Source: Paenibacillus oceani | GTDB taxonomy: Bacteria > Bacillota > Bacilli > Paenibacillales > NBRC-103111 | DNA: 64,000 nt | Reading direction: 5' to 3' | NCBI RefSeq assembly: GCF_014705615.1 | Contig: NZ_JACXJA010000043.1 | Location: 39,657 to 103,656, forward strand | Position numbers and translations under genes: made by a program | Notes under the pieces: generated by a model | Databases searched by the model: none | What the model was told of the DNA's origin: nothing | What the model saw: only the letters and a program-made list of their open reading frames with translations | In this document: positions 1 to 8,402 of the stretch, piece by piece | Layout of the letters: each line of letters starts with the position of its first letter | How positions within the stretch are numbered: position 1 is the stretch's first letter

Positions 1-179
1 TATTCGGAGTAATTGCTAGGGTTGAATACGGTAATTGTGACGGGTTTATTGCTTTCTTCCGGTTTCGTTTCCGGATCCGCCGCTTGCTGCTTCGCGCCGC
101 AGCCTGCCAACAGCGCGATCGATGTTAGTAGAGAGGTGGCCGCTAAAGCTGTCCGTTTCCCCATCATTGCTTGTTTCAT
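1..179 (-). CDS. Solute-binding lipoprotein, N-terminal fragment (runs off window)
   Basis: Only the first 59 codons are inside the window. The protein begins with a lysine-containing stretch, a hydrophobic helix and a lipobox ending LLAGC (cysteine near residue 26). A Gln/Glu/Lys/Pro-rich linker follows, then a beta strand reading VTITVFNPSNYSE, which is how family-1 ABC sugar-binding lipoproteins begin. The ATG at 179 is preceded by AAAGGGGAA at a normal distance. The gene lies downstream of the sialidase-like and hydrolase genes on the same strand but has its own promoter with a palindrome at 217-228. Substrate is unknown; an oligosaccharide is likely from context. Confidence 0.75.
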   Translation of the reverse strand, partial: MKQAMMGKRTALAATSLLTSIALLAGCGAKQQAADPETKPEESNKPVTITVFNPSNYSE

Positions 180-204
180 GGAAATATTCCCCTTTTCTAT
201 TTTG

Positions 205-234
205 TTAATAGCGCCGGTAAGCGCTTACTTTCAA
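205..234 (-). promoter_or_regulatory. Promoter with LacI/cre-type palindrome in its spacer
   Basis: On the minus strand TTGAAA (234-229) and TATTAA (210-205) are 18 bp apart. The spacer contains the perfect 12-bp palindrome GTAAGCGCTTAC (217-228). This is a typical core for LacI-family or CcpA operators; it matches the cre consensus at 12 of 14 positions. It lies about 26 bp upstream of the lipoprotein start, so a bound repressor would block this promoter. Confidence 0.55.
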
Positions 235-259
235 GCCATTAAAATACTTTGTTACGAAA

Positions 260-1417
260 TTACCTGACTTCCACTACGGTACTTGCTTGATAACCGTTAT
301 GATCACAAACGTTAATGAAATAGGCGTTGGCTTGTTGCGGAAGCGCGGCGATAACGATCCGGTTCGCGTGATCGAACTCGCACTCGGCCGTCTGCCATTT
401 GCAGACATGCCAGTCTCCTTCATAGTTCGTATAGTACAACAGTGCTTTCGAGGCTTCCGTTCCTTGATAGGAGACTTTAACGGTACTTTCATCCACAGCG
501 GTTTGTTCTCCCAATCGGATCAGAGGCTCTCCGCCGCGTACGATTGAGTCTGCAAACGCGTATATTTCGGCGGACTTCCAGCCGGACGGATGCGAATGGC
601 CGAGGTCGTGAACCATCAATAAGCCGGATTGCTCGATACCGTTTTTGGCATGAACATAAGACTTTCCGAATATCCGGACATCAAAATACGGATCGTACAG
701 CCAGTTCACCCACAGCATCGGGATGTTCACCTTGGAGAAAAAGGCCGACGGCTCGGTTTGCCGGATCACCGCTTCGTAAGTCGCCTCCTCCATCTCTGCA
801 AATCGGCGGCCCCACAGATTGTTCAGCTCATATAAAAATCCGCAGCCGTATACGGGGATGGCGAAAGCAAGCCGTGTATCGATTCCGGCCACGAGCGAGG
901 TGACGATTCCGCCCCACGATATGCCGGTTATCCCGATCCGCTCGGGGTCCACCTGCGGAATATCGCGAAGCAGCGAATGGGCCAGTATCACATCGGCAGC
1001 CGCATGGTACATCCATTGATCTTCGACCGGCAAGTCGCAATCCAAGTAAATTCCTTCGCGTTCCGGACCCGGCAGCGAATGGCTGTACCATTTATGGAGA
1101 CCGGGGACCCCTTCGGGGACGTGTCCCTCCAGGTCCATCGCGATGGCGGCGTAGCCGCGCTTCGTCCATAAGGCGACCCACTCTTCATAAGCGGTGCCGC
1201 CTCCTCCATGGACGAGTACGATAGCCGGAATTTTCGTTTTGCCGTCCGTCTCCGGCAATCCGTAGCAGGCAAACACGCGTGTAGCCTTCCCCTTGTAGGG
1301 CAATCCCTCATAAAAGATCGAATGAATGCCTTCCGGGCTTTTCCTCCCGGACGGATAGACTCGGGGGGAACGAAATAATTGTTCCAGATTCCAAGGGATT
1401 GAGTGTTCGTTATCCAT
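260..1417 (-). CDS. Alpha/beta hydrolase (acetyl-xylan-esterase / dienelactone-hydrolase type)
   Basis: A 385-residue cytoplasmic protein with no signal peptide. It shows the alpha/beta-hydrolase layout: oxyanion HGGGG loop near residue 70, nucleophile elbow GISWGG with the serine near 167, a candidate acid Asp in WLYDPYFD near 242, and His in LGHSH near 274. The family includes acetyl-xylan esterases and related hydrolases acting on acylated sugars. ATG 1417 is chosen because AAGGAAGG sits 8 bp upstream; the longer reading from 1438 has no such site. The gene follows the sialidase-like gene by 74 bp and probably shares its transcript, so a role in de-acylating an imported sugar is a reasonable inference. 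Exact substrate unknown. Confidence 0.8.
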   Translation of the reverse strand: MDNEHSIPWNLEQLFRSPRVYPSGRKSPEGIHSIFYEGLPYKGKATRVFACYGLPETDGKTKIPAIVLVHGGGGTAYEEWVALWTKRGYAAIAMDLEGHVPEGVPGLHKWYSHSLPGPEREGIYLDCDLPVEDQWMYHAAADVILAHSLLRDIPQVDPERIGITGISWGGIVTSLVAGIDTRLAFAIPVYGCGFLYELNNLWGRRFAEMEEATYEAVIRQTEPSAFFSKVNIPMLWVNWLYDPYFDVRIFGKSYVHAKNGIEQSGLLMVHDLGHSHPSGWKSAEIYAFADSIVRGGEPLIRLGEQTAVDESTVKVSYQGTEASKALLYYTNYEGDWHVCKWQTAECEFDHANRIVIAALPQQANAYFINVCDHNGYQASTVVEVR

Positions 1418-1491
1418 AACCCACACCTTCCTTAGCACAGCTATTATTCATGAAATAGCGCTTTACCTCCGGCAGGCAATCCGATCGGACG

Positions 1492-2541
1492 TCAGCTTGT
1501 AACGGACAACTTCCAGAAAACAATCCTCTTTCTTTTCCACGTGTAAGTCACATACACCTCTTCGCCCGCTGCGACGATAGCCGGATACGAATATTCGCCC
1601 GGAGCATCTTCCAGGACGAATGTCTCTCCCCAGGTCGAACCGTTATCGCGGGACAAGCTGATGACGATCGGCGTCCGTTTCCCCCAATTTTGGCCGACCG
1701 GATTGTATACGACAGCCAATACTCCGCTGTCCAGACGGACCAGATCGAGGCCGCTGTTGTTGTTAGGAAGATCGGTCGCATAAGCATCCGTCCATGTCTT
1801 GCCGCCATCCTCCGAGTCACTGCGGCACGTCAGGCCGATCGTGCTGCGCAGCAGCATATGGACTTGGCCCGGTTCGGATTCCCATAAAGTCGGCTGGATG
1901 ACGCCGATCCCTTGAAAAGATGCCGCCGGCACTGGAGGAACGGGAGTATCGGATGCTGCAGCCGTACTCGAGAGAACCGGGGCGCTCGCTGCGGCGGATT
2001 GGGCAGGGGGCAGAGATATTTTGTTGCCGACCGTCCAAGTTTTCCCGTTATCGTACGACAAATCGGCGAACGCATCCCAAGTATCCAGCTCAATCGAAGC
2101 CGGGGCGACCCAGGTGCCATCCTGCAGAATGATTGGCTTGTTCTTAACGGGGCCTCTGCCGCCGGAATCTCCTTCGACCAAAATGGCGGTTTCGCTCCAG
2201 GTATAACCGTCGTCACCGGATACCCGGTACATGGTTCTCCAGCTTCGAATTTCCTTCCCTACTTTGTAGAACAGCCACACCTTGCCTTCGCCGTCCCGGA
2301 ACAACACCGGATTCCAATGAGGCTCGGACGCTTCGTCCGCAATCTTTATCGGCTCCTGCCAGCCGTCTTCTTCCCGCCGCGACAGCCAGATCGCCACATC
2401 GTCAGCTCCTTCACGGGTTCCCCCGAACCATGCGGCCAGAATGTGGCCGTTCGGCAGTACGATCAAGGTCGACGCGTGACAGCTTTCGAACGGTACTTCA
2501 TCTTCAAACAAGTGCTCCTGCAATCTTACTTCAAAACCCAA
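1492..2541 (-). CDS. Sialidase-like BNR-repeat protein (GH33-type fold)
   Basis: About 349 residues, no signal peptide. Four Asp-box motifs (S-x-D-x-G-x-T-W type: SGDDGYTW, SYDNGKTW, DSEDGGKTW, SRDNGSTW) are spread over residues 108-304, marking a six-bladed sialidase propeller. FGGTREG near the N terminus is typical of bacterial sialidase-like proteins often annotated as exo-alpha-sialidase. A stretch rich in Ala, Ser and Pro (roughly residues 179-209) interrupts the propeller and is unusual. A TTG at 2541 has GGGGGG 7 bp upstream and is preferred over the GTG at 2556. First gene of a leftward cluster behind two LacI-type operators. Lack of a signal peptide suggests an intracellular substrate. 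Confidence 0.75.
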   Translation of the reverse strand: MGFEVRLQEHLFEDEVPFESCHASTLIVLPNGHILAAWFGGTREGADDVAIWLSRREEDGWQEPIKIADEASEPHWNPVLFRDGEGKVWLFYKVGKEIRSWRTMYRVSGDDGYTWSETAILVEGDSGGRGPVKNKPIILQDGTWVAPASIELDTWDAFADLSYDNGKTWTVGNKISLPPAQSAAASAPVLSSTAAASDTPVPPVPAASFQGIGVIQPTLWESEPGQVHMLLRSTIGLTCRSDSEDGGKTWTDAYATDLPNNNSGLDLVRLDSGVLAVVYNPVGQNWGKRTPIVISLSRDNGSTWGETFVLEDAPGEYSYPAIVAAGEEVYVTYTWKRKRIVFWKLSVTS

Positions 2542-2573
2542 AACGGATCCCCCCACAATACTTGCATTTTTGC

Positions 2574-2598
2574 TAAAACGTTTTGCTAAATCGTTTTA
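2574..2598. promoter_or_regulatory. Two tandem LacI-type operators
   Basis: TAAAACGTTTTG (2574-2585, containing the perfect palindrome AAAACGTTTT) is followed after one base by TAAATCGTTTTA (2587-2598). Both have the central CG with A/T arms typical of LacI-family operators, and their centres are 13 bp apart. They lie 33-57 bp upstream of the sialidase-like start and about 330 bp from the divergent LacI gene, which is the likely regulator. Confidence 0.6.
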
Positions 2599-2923
2599 AT
2601 GATTTTATTAAATCATATCTTTTTCCACTTATCAACCATTTTTTTGTGAGTTCGGTTCTCTTTTCACCTTGGTTACTGGCAGAATAATTGCGTTGAGGGA
2701 AATTTTCAAAGGGATTGTTGCGCGCTTTCTACGCAGCCGGATTTATCCGGCTCCCAAGATAACCTGCTTCTTGCGGATAGGCATTCTTTAGCCGTCCGGC
2801 AGTCCTCGGCCATGAATACGGGTTGACTTCGGGCCGTTCCCATGCGCTATACTAGGAGCAGCACAGGATGAGGCACGGCCCTCGCCGGTCTTCGCCTGAT
2901 CCAAGGAGCAGTGAGGTGTACGG

Positions 2924-3934
2924 ATGGCCAGTATTAAAGAAATAGCCGCATATGCGAAAGTGTCGCCAGGTACCGCATCCTTGGTCTTAAACGGGAAAGG
3001 AGAGCAGTACCGGATCTCCCCGTCTACTCAGGAACGGGTGTTCGAGGCGGCCCGCCAGCTTGACTACCGGCCCAACATATCGGCAAAGCGGCTGCGCAGC
3101 AGCGGAGAGACCGTCGCTCCGATCATCGCATTGTTCTGGACGATGGATCCGCGCTCGCAATTGATCGGCCGCTATTTGAAAGGGATACAAAACGCGATCC
3201 ACCAACAGGAACGCGAATACGAAATATTGATTCAACCCTATGTCGGCTCGCAGCTACGCGACCAGAAAAGCCTCATAACCGGAACGAGGTTCAACGGCGC
3301 CATTATCGCGCTTCCGACCGAGGAGGATGAACAGTACCTGGAGCAGGCCGACATTCACATCCCGCTCGTCCTCTACCAGCGCAGCTCCGGCAAATATTGT
3401 TCGGTCAACGTAGACAATTACTTGAGCGGCCAGAAGGTGGCGAACTTGTTCGCCAGACGCGGACACCGGAAGGTCGGGCTGCTCGTGCCGGATATTTCCT
3501 CTACGGCAATTCGGCTCCGGATGAGCGGCTTCGTCGATGCCTGCCGCGAGCACGGACTCGAGATCCAGGATGAACATGTCCGATACGGCAGCTTCACCGA
3601 GCTCGGCGGTTACCAGACCGCCAACGCCATATTCGGCCGGCACGACAGGCCGACCGCCGTTTTTTGTATCAGCGACCAGATGGCGGTCGGCGCTTTGTAC
3701 GCGCTGCACGAGCTGAAGCTGGCCGTGCCGGAGCAGGTAGAGATTGTCGGCCATGACGACGATGCCGTCTCCGAATTCAGCATTCCTCCTTTGTCCACCG
3801 TCCATTTGCCGGTTGAAGAAATGGCCCAGGCCTGCGTCAATCTGATGGTCGATCTGATGTCTCACAAAATAACAAGCTCCGTCTCGCAAATGTTCGAGTC
3901 GACCTTAATTACGCGCAAATCTTGCGAAGGTTGA
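2924..3934 (+). CDS. LacI-family transcriptional regulator
   Basis: 336 residues, the usual family length. The N-terminal helix-turn-helix reads IKEIAAYAKVSPGTASLVLNG and is followed by the hinge segment YRPNISAKRLRSS. The rest is a periplasmic-binding-protein-like sensor (GRYLKGIQNAIH; CISDQMAVGALYAL; EIVGHDDDAVSEF; STVHLPVEEM). Such proteins bind palindromic operators and respond to sugar ligands. ATG 2924 follows GAGGTG by 6 bp. It is divergent from the sialidase/hydrolase/binding-lipoprotein cluster whose upstream region carries two matching operators, so local control of that cluster is likely. Confidence 0.92.
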   Translation: MASIKEIAAYAKVSPGTASLVLNGKGEQYRISPSTQERVFEAARQLDYRPNISAKRLRSSGETVAPIIALFWTMDPRSQLIGRYLKGIQNAIHQQEREYEILIQPYVGSQLRDQKSLITGTRFNGAIIALPTEEDEQYLEQADIHIPLVLYQRSSGKYCSVNVDNYLSGQKVANLFARRGHRKVGLLVPDISSTAIRLRMSGFVDACREHGLEIQDEHVRYGSFTELGGYQTANAIFGRHDRPTAVFCISDQMAVGALYALHELKLAVPEQVEIVGHDDDAVSEFSIPPLSTVHLPVEEMAQACVNLMVDLMSHKITSSVSQMFESTLITRKSCEG

Positions 3935-4205
3935 TTTACCTCCTCATCACATCCTTATGCGGATGCGATGAGACGACAGGAACAAGCCTTTATCTCTGCA
4001 CCCCGCGCAGCTCCCAGCGCGCGGTGGGGAGATACGGGTGTCAAACGTTCGGTGGAGTTTGTGCGGAGTATGTGGAGTTGTGCGAAGTTGTTTGCAGAGT
4101 TGTGCGAAGTATGAGGAGAGAGTAATTCGAAGTACTGCGAGATAGTATGAAGTCATGCATCGTTATGCGGAGTAAGGCGGGGTTACGCGTTGTCAGCGAG
4201 AAAAA

Positions 4206-4383
4206 CCTGCGTGAAAGCAGGATTTCCTCTCGAAAACCCGCTAATTTAATCATTACCTGCGAATAGGTAGGAATTTCCCTCCAATCTCTCCAAGTATGCG
4301 CGGATTTCAAAAAATTCCTTCAATTTAGCAGGCTTTCTCTCTATACACTCGCTGGTTCAAATAAATACCTGCACGCACGCAGG
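4206..4383. repeat. Cluster of CCTGC-N6-GCAGG mini-hairpins
   Basis: CCTGC-gtgaaa-GCAGG (4206-4221) and CCTGC-acgcac-GCAGG (4368-4383) are perfect. CCTGC-gaatag-GTAGG (4256-4271) is a near copy and AGCAGGCT at 4327 is a half copy. Each is followed by A/T-rich sequence such as ATTTCC. The first two begin 50 bp apart. Probably a dispersed intergenic repeat family; no coding frame supports it. Confidence 0.4.
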
Positions 4384-4469
4384 CAATCACCCAACAGCAA
4401 CTTAAACCAAAATGAACACGGCACTTCGTTGCGGCACGGGCGATAAACTAAAGATTCAGATTGAAAAAG

Positions 4470-4503
4470 CTGCAGATCCGTATGGACCGGCAGCTTTTTT
4501 CTT
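4470..4503. terminator. Bidirectional rho-independent terminator
   Basis: AAAAGCTGC and GCAGCTTTT form a stem around a 16-17 bp loop, with T-runs on both strands. On the minus strand it is the likely end of the sigma/anti-sigma operon, about 120 bp past the anti-sigma stop. Confidence 0.6.
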
Positions 4504-4510
4504 ATTATCG

Positions 4511-4585
4511 TCTGTATTCTTGAGGTCTGTATTCTTGACATCTGTATTAATGTCGTCTGTATTAATGACATCTGTACTCTTGACA
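4511..4585. repeat. Five tandem 15-bp repeats
   Basis: Five consecutive copies of TCTGTATTCTTGACA or close variants (4511-4525, 4526-4540, 4541-4555, 4556-4570, 4571-4585) plus the start of a sixth. The third and fourth share TATTAATG in place of TATTCTTG. The 15-bp period equals five codons, so the minus strand reads as an open pentapeptide repeat of the form NTDxx. The array lies between the anti-sigma stop and the terminator. Confidence 0.8.
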
Positions 4586-4622
4586 TCTCTATCGTAGTCG
4601 AAGCCGTCAGTTGCCGGCAGCG

Positions 4623-6125
4623 CTATTTCCGCAAAACCGGGCCCGCCAGCGTCCAATCCACATTGCTGTACAGCCTGTCCACGACCGTGCGCTTGAAGAT
4701 GAGCTTGTCCGATATCGTTTGCAGCTGCGCCATGCGGAATTGGTAAAACAACTCCGGCCGGTAGCCGGATAACGTAATCTTATGATCTTTCCAACCCGAT
4801 CCGATTCCGCTTGAACCACCGCGTTCTGTTACCGTGTACTCCTTGCCGTCGACACCCAGCACGATATACTTGTTAAAACTGTTTTCGTTGCGAAGATTGC
4901 CGTTTACATGCAAAGCGCCTTCGGGTACGTTTCCGTTCGTGTCGGGAGGCGACTCGACCGTAAATTTCCTCAAGACGATCTCGTCCCCGAACGATTGGAA
5001 CGTAACCGGTTGATCGAGCAGCGTTGCAGGCTCAAATTCGACTGCGCTTCCGTCCGTTTCCGCGATTGAATAACCGTCAAAGACGAACCGATACGGCTGA
5101 TCGGGCGGCAAATATTTAAATGTGAAGCTCCAGTACATCAGACCCGGCTTATTCCCCGGAATTTGCGAATAACTCATCAAGCTGTCCCTATGAGGCGATT
5201 TTTTCGTATTGACGCTATGGATTTCGTTCCCGCCGGCGTCCTCAAAATGGAATTTCAACATTTGTTTGTTCCACAGCTCGCCCGGAGAACGGGACAACGC
5301 TTCTTCGCTAAGCTCCGTCTCCAGCTCCAGCCGAACGCCTTGAACCATCTGGGTCAATCGCTTCAAGCGGATCGTCATGCCGTCCGGCGATGTATAGCTT
5401 CCTTCAAACGGCGTCTCCTTCGTTTGCTTCTTCGCTTCCTTCATATCGACCGAAAAACGGAAGCTCCAATCTCCATGGGTAACCGGTATGTTCTGAATTT
5501 CGTTTCCAAGCGACGTAAGCTGGCCCTCCAGCGTAATCGAATCCGTCTGCAGCGGCTCGGGGAAAAAAGCAACAAGGTAATAAAAATCAGGGGTTAACCC
5601 ATAATCGTACAAACTCCCAACAATACGGCCCGTTTCATCCTTAATTGTCACCTGGTTATCATCTCCAAAAACCAGGAGATCGCGGTCATGCCGGCCGTCC
5701 GGCCCGAACAGCTGCAGCGCCATCACAACTCGTGTGGGATCGGCCACGACCTCGTCGACCTTGACCGTGTAGCCCTTGTCCTTCACCTTGATTTTCGGGT
5801 GATGCACCAGTCCGAACTCTTGAGCGCGCAGCAATCCGATATCGACATTGTCGCGGGCAAACAAGGATCGTATACGTTCGGCCAGTGAAGGAACGGCGAA
5901 TACGGACACGATGCCGACAACGATCAGAAGCGCCGCCGCCCCGATCGCAAGCCTCCACGCCTTGCGGCCTGTTCGGGAAAAAGCTGCTCCGGACCTTGCC
6001 GTCCCCCCACCCGCAGCAGGCAGGGAAGACAGCGTCAGGTCGATTCGCTGCCTGACAACGTCAGGAAGCTGATCCGTGTACCCCTCCATCCGTGACTTCA
6101 GCTCCTGATCCAGCTTATCCTTCAT
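4623..6125 (-). CDS. DUF4179-type membrane anti-sigma factor
   Basis: 500 residues. A soluble N-terminal segment of about 60 residues (MKDKLDQELKSRMEGYTDQL...) would contact the sigma factor. One transmembrane helix follows (LAIGAAALLIVVGIVSVFAV, near 58-77), then a large extracellular part containing the DUF4179 segment (FGLVHHPKIKVKDKGYTVKVDEV) and a second beta-rich domain. This layout is known for anti-sigma proteins paired with SigW/SigV-like ECF factors in Paenibacillus. Its start overlaps the sigma gene by 11 bp, and its ribosome site GGAAGG lies inside the sigma gene, so the two are translationally coupled. The sensed signal is unknown. Confidence 0.85.
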   Translation of the reverse strand: MKDKLDQELKSRMEGYTDQLPDVVRQRIDLTLSSLPAAGGGTARSGAAFSRTGRKAWRLAIGAAALLIVVGIVSVFAVPSLAERIRSLFARDNVDIGLLRAQEFGLVHHPKIKVKDKGYTVKVDEVVADPTRVVMALQLFGPDGRHDRDLLVFGDDNQVTIKDETGRIVGSLYDYGLTPDFYYLVAFFPEPLQTDSITLEGQLTSLGNEIQNIPVTHGDWSFRFSVDMKEAKKQTKETPFEGSYTSPDGMTIRLKRLTQMVQGVRLELETELSEEALSRSPGELWNKQMLKFHFEDAGGNEIHSVNTKKSPHRDSLMSYSQIPGNKPGLMYWSFTFKYLPPDQPYRFVFDGYSIAETDGSAVEFEPATLLDQPVTFQSFGDEIVLRKFTVESPPDTNGNVPEGALHVNGNLRNENSFNKYIVLGVDGKEYTVTERGGSSGIGSGWKDHKITLSGYRPELFYQFRMAQLQTISDKLIFKRTVVDRLYSNVDWTLAGPVLRK

Positions 6126-6669
6126 AGCCGACCTTCCTTTCCACGGCGGGAATGCAAAGCCAATCCGCCAAAGTCAATCGGGCGCGATGCAGCCGGGATT
6201 TGACGGTACCTTCCGTCGTCTCCAGCAGCTCGGCGATTTGTCTCAGAGGCAAATCCTCGAAATAGTATAGGGTAACGACCATCCGAAGCGTGTCCTCCAG
6301 GCGGTCGACCGCCTCTTTCACATCGACCATGTCATACTCGCTCGAACTTGCGGATAAAGCAGGATCGGGCTCGGAGAGCACCATTCTTTTTTGCCTTCTA
6401 AGGATCTGCTTGCATTCGTTGATTAAGATGCGCAACAGCCACGACTTGAAATAAGCCGGTTCCCGAACCGTTCGCACAGACTGGTAAGCCTTCAAGATCG
6501 TCTCCTGAATCGCATCGGCACAATCCTCATCCCGCTTCACAATCGCCCGGGCTACGCGATACATATTCATCTCCAGCCGCTGGATCAAGCGGATAAAAGC
6601 TTCCCGGTCGCCCTCCCGGGCAAGGATTACATCGTCTTCCAGCTCCACATTACGAAGCCTCCTTTTCAT
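6115..6669 (-). CDS. ECF-type RNA polymerase sigma factor
   Basis: 184 residues. Region 2 reads GDREAFIRLIQRLEMNMYRVARAIV with DEDCADAIQETILKAYQS. Region 4 reads LRMVVTLYYFEDLPLRQIAELLETTEGTVKSRLHRAR. These are hallmarks of the SigW/SigM-like extracytoplasmic-function group. ATG 6669 has GGAGGAGT very close to it. An in-frame GTG at 6648 has AGGAGG 9 bp upstream and would give VELEDDVILAREGD, so it may be the true start. First gene of a two-gene operon with its DUF4179 anti-sigma. Confidence 0.92.
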   Translation of the reverse strand: MKRRLRNVELEDDVILAREGDREAFIRLIQRLEMNMYRVARAIVKRDEDCADAIQETILKAYQSVRTVREPAYFKSWLLRILINECKQILRRQKRMVLSEPDPALSASSSEYDMVDVKEAVDRLEDTLRMVVTLYYFEDLPLRQIAELLETTEGTVKSRLHRARLTLADWLCIPAVERKVGYEG

Positions 6670-6896
6670 ACTCCTCCATTGTAACTAAGCATTAGATGGA
6701 GCAGCGGGCCGTTCGGTTCGTTTTTCCGATTTTTTCTTGCGATGAAGCGGGGTTAACGCCTTGAAGGGAGAAACTAGGGAGCAAGGCTTGTATTCGAACC
6801 CAAGGAGCTATACAGATTGTAACAGAAAGACAGACTTAACATGGCGGTACACGAGGCGGGAAAGTGGCGGATACACGATGGCGGAACACAACGAAG

Positions 6897-6929
6897 AGGG
6901 CCGACGCTAGGTTCGGCCCTGTCTTTTTT
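6897..6929 (+). terminator. Hairpin with T-run on the plus strand
   Basis: AGGGCCGA (6897-6904) pairs with TCGGCCCT (6913-6920) and is followed by GTCTTTTTTG. The T-run suits plus-strand termination although no plus-strand gene precedes it. On the minus strand the hairpin would follow the solute-binding gene by about 40 bp, but with a poor T-tract. Confidence 0.5.
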
Positions 6930-6964
6930 GCAGCTATACGGTGGTCTGACTTAGCATGCAGGTT

Positions 6965-8308
6965 CTATTTTTTCATCGCTTTCGCTTCTTCGATCTTTTT
7001 GTTCACTTCTTCATCGGCTTCTCTCAGAGCCGTATTTACGTCCTTCTCCCCGACGATTACGGAACGCATGGCGTTAGCCGCTGACCCTTGGGCGAAGTTG
7101 TTGTATTCCCCTACGTATGCAGGCGGAGCGGCAGGCTTCTTGGCCTTGATCGCGGCAATATTTTTCCCTTGCCACTGGGCGACGCTTTTGCCGAAGGCCG
7201 CTTTGACCTGATCATTTTTGAGCGGACTGATCTGTGCGAAATCCGACGACAGCTTGGTTTGGACTTCGTCAGTCAACAAATGGGCGATGGCTTTAAAAGC
7301 GTCGTCCCGATTTTCGCTCAACGAGGATACGGAAATATAGACGGGATACGGCTGCGAACCGACGCCCGGCGCGCCTTTTAATTCCGGCAAAGAGACGGCG
7401 TCCCAGTTGATTCCTTCCTCCGGCTTTGGCGCATCGGAATTGTACATCACGAACATGGCCGACGACTTTTCTTTGAAGAAGGCGTTCTTGATCGCAGCGC
7501 CGGTGATCATTTCCTTGGTTGCATCGTAACCGGCCATTTTATACAGCGGGACCATCGTATCGATATATTGCTTCCACGCATCTGTGTTGAGTGCGGCCTT
7601 TTCCCCTTTGGCATCTACGAACCCGAGCGACAACTGGTTGCCGATAACCAGATGGGAAGGATCGGTCACAAAACCTCTGTATTGAACCCCTCCTTCGTTT
7701 CTGGTCAGCCGGGTCGCGATTCCTACCAAGCTTTCCCACGTCATATTGTCCGTCGGATACGGAACGCCGAACTTATCGAAAATATCTTTGTTGTAGTAGA
7801 GCAGCAGTCCAAGGTCGTACAAAGGCAAACCGCTCAGCTTGCCGCCGTCCAGATTGCGGATCATATCCAAGTATGCGGGCTCGATCTTGTTCAGGTCGAA
7901 CTTGCTTTTCTGCACCAGATCGGACATATCAGCAACCAGCTCGAACGGTTTAAATTGATTCCGGTACGTGGCGAAAGACCCGATCATGAGATCGATCTTG
8001 CGTTTCTCGGTCACAATATTTTGAGCGATGTTGCCGGTACTCTCAATGACTTCGAACGAATAGTGCGGATATTTCGCTTGAATCGACTTGCCATACCGAT
8101 CCATAAACCAATCCATATTCACGCCGCCCGGTATCAACACCTGCAGTTTCACCGGCTTTGTGCTTTCTGCCGGCGTCGGAGCTGGCGCCGGCGTACCGCC
8201 GTTTTCCTCGGCCGCCTTTCCCCCGCAAGCCGCAAGCGTCGCCGCCATCATCCCGACTAGCGCTAATACTGTTCCGGTTTGTCGTGCTTTCCCCCATGTT
8301 TGTTTCAA
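6965..8308 (-). CDS. Sugar ABC transporter solute-binding lipoprotein
   Basis: About 447 residues. A signal peptide ends in a lipobox TLAAC-GG, so the protein is lipid-anchored outside the membrane. A Pro/Ala-rich linker follows, then a family-1 binding-protein body with FDLNKIEP, SGLPLYDLGLLLYYNKDIFDKFG and MTWESL, ending in ALREADEEVNKKIEEA. These blocks recur in the lipoproteins at 29154 and 55823, so the three are paralogues. A TTG at 8308 with AAGGGGAG 7 bp upstream is preferred to the ATG at 8329, which has no site. No permease or ATPase gene is nearby. A promoter and a cre-like site lie upstream. Substrate unknown. Confidence 0.9.
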   Translation of the reverse strand: MKQTWGKARQTGTVLALVGMMAATLAACGGKAAEENGGTPAPAPTPAESTKPVKLQVLIPGGVNMDWFMDRYGKSIQAKYPHYSFEVIESTGNIAQNIVTEKRKIDLMIGSFATYRNQFKPFELVADMSDLVQKSKFDLNKIEPAYLDMIRNLDGGKLSGLPLYDLGLLLYYNKDIFDKFGVPYPTDNMTWESLVGIATRLTRNEGGVQYRGFVTDPSHLVIGNQLSLGFVDAKGEKAALNTDAWKQYIDTMVPLYKMAGYDATKEMITGAAIKNAFFKEKSSAMFVMYNSDAPKPEEGINWDAVSLPELKGAPGVGSQPYPVYISVSSLSENRDDAFKAIAHLLTDEVQTKLSSDFAQISPLKNDQVKAAFGKSVAQWQGKNIAAIKAKKPAAPPAYVGEYNNFAQGSAANAMRSVIVGEKDVNTALREADEEVNKKIEEAKAMKK

Positions 8309-8402
8309 GTGGTAACTCCCCTTTAGCATTCATTTATTATATAAAGCGGATGGAATACGCCTTATACCTTGCTAAATATCGATAATAGTACTAACTTCCG
8401 CA

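Larger units (their letters stand above)
3935..4505. other. Intergenic region with short hairpins
   Basis: No convincing gene. At 3946-3972 an imperfect stem (CTCATC-CATCC with GGATG-GATGAG) follows the LacI gene but lacks a T-run. At 4050-4150 there are loose repeats of GTGCGAAGT and GTGGAGT. From 4206 to 4383 there is a set of CCTGC hairpins, listed separately. Confidence 0.5.

Noticed and set aside
1446..1472. Possible cre site between the sialidase-like and hydrolase genes (TAAAGCGCTAT core)
   Set aside because: Only about 10 of 14 consensus positions match, and there is no promoter beside it.
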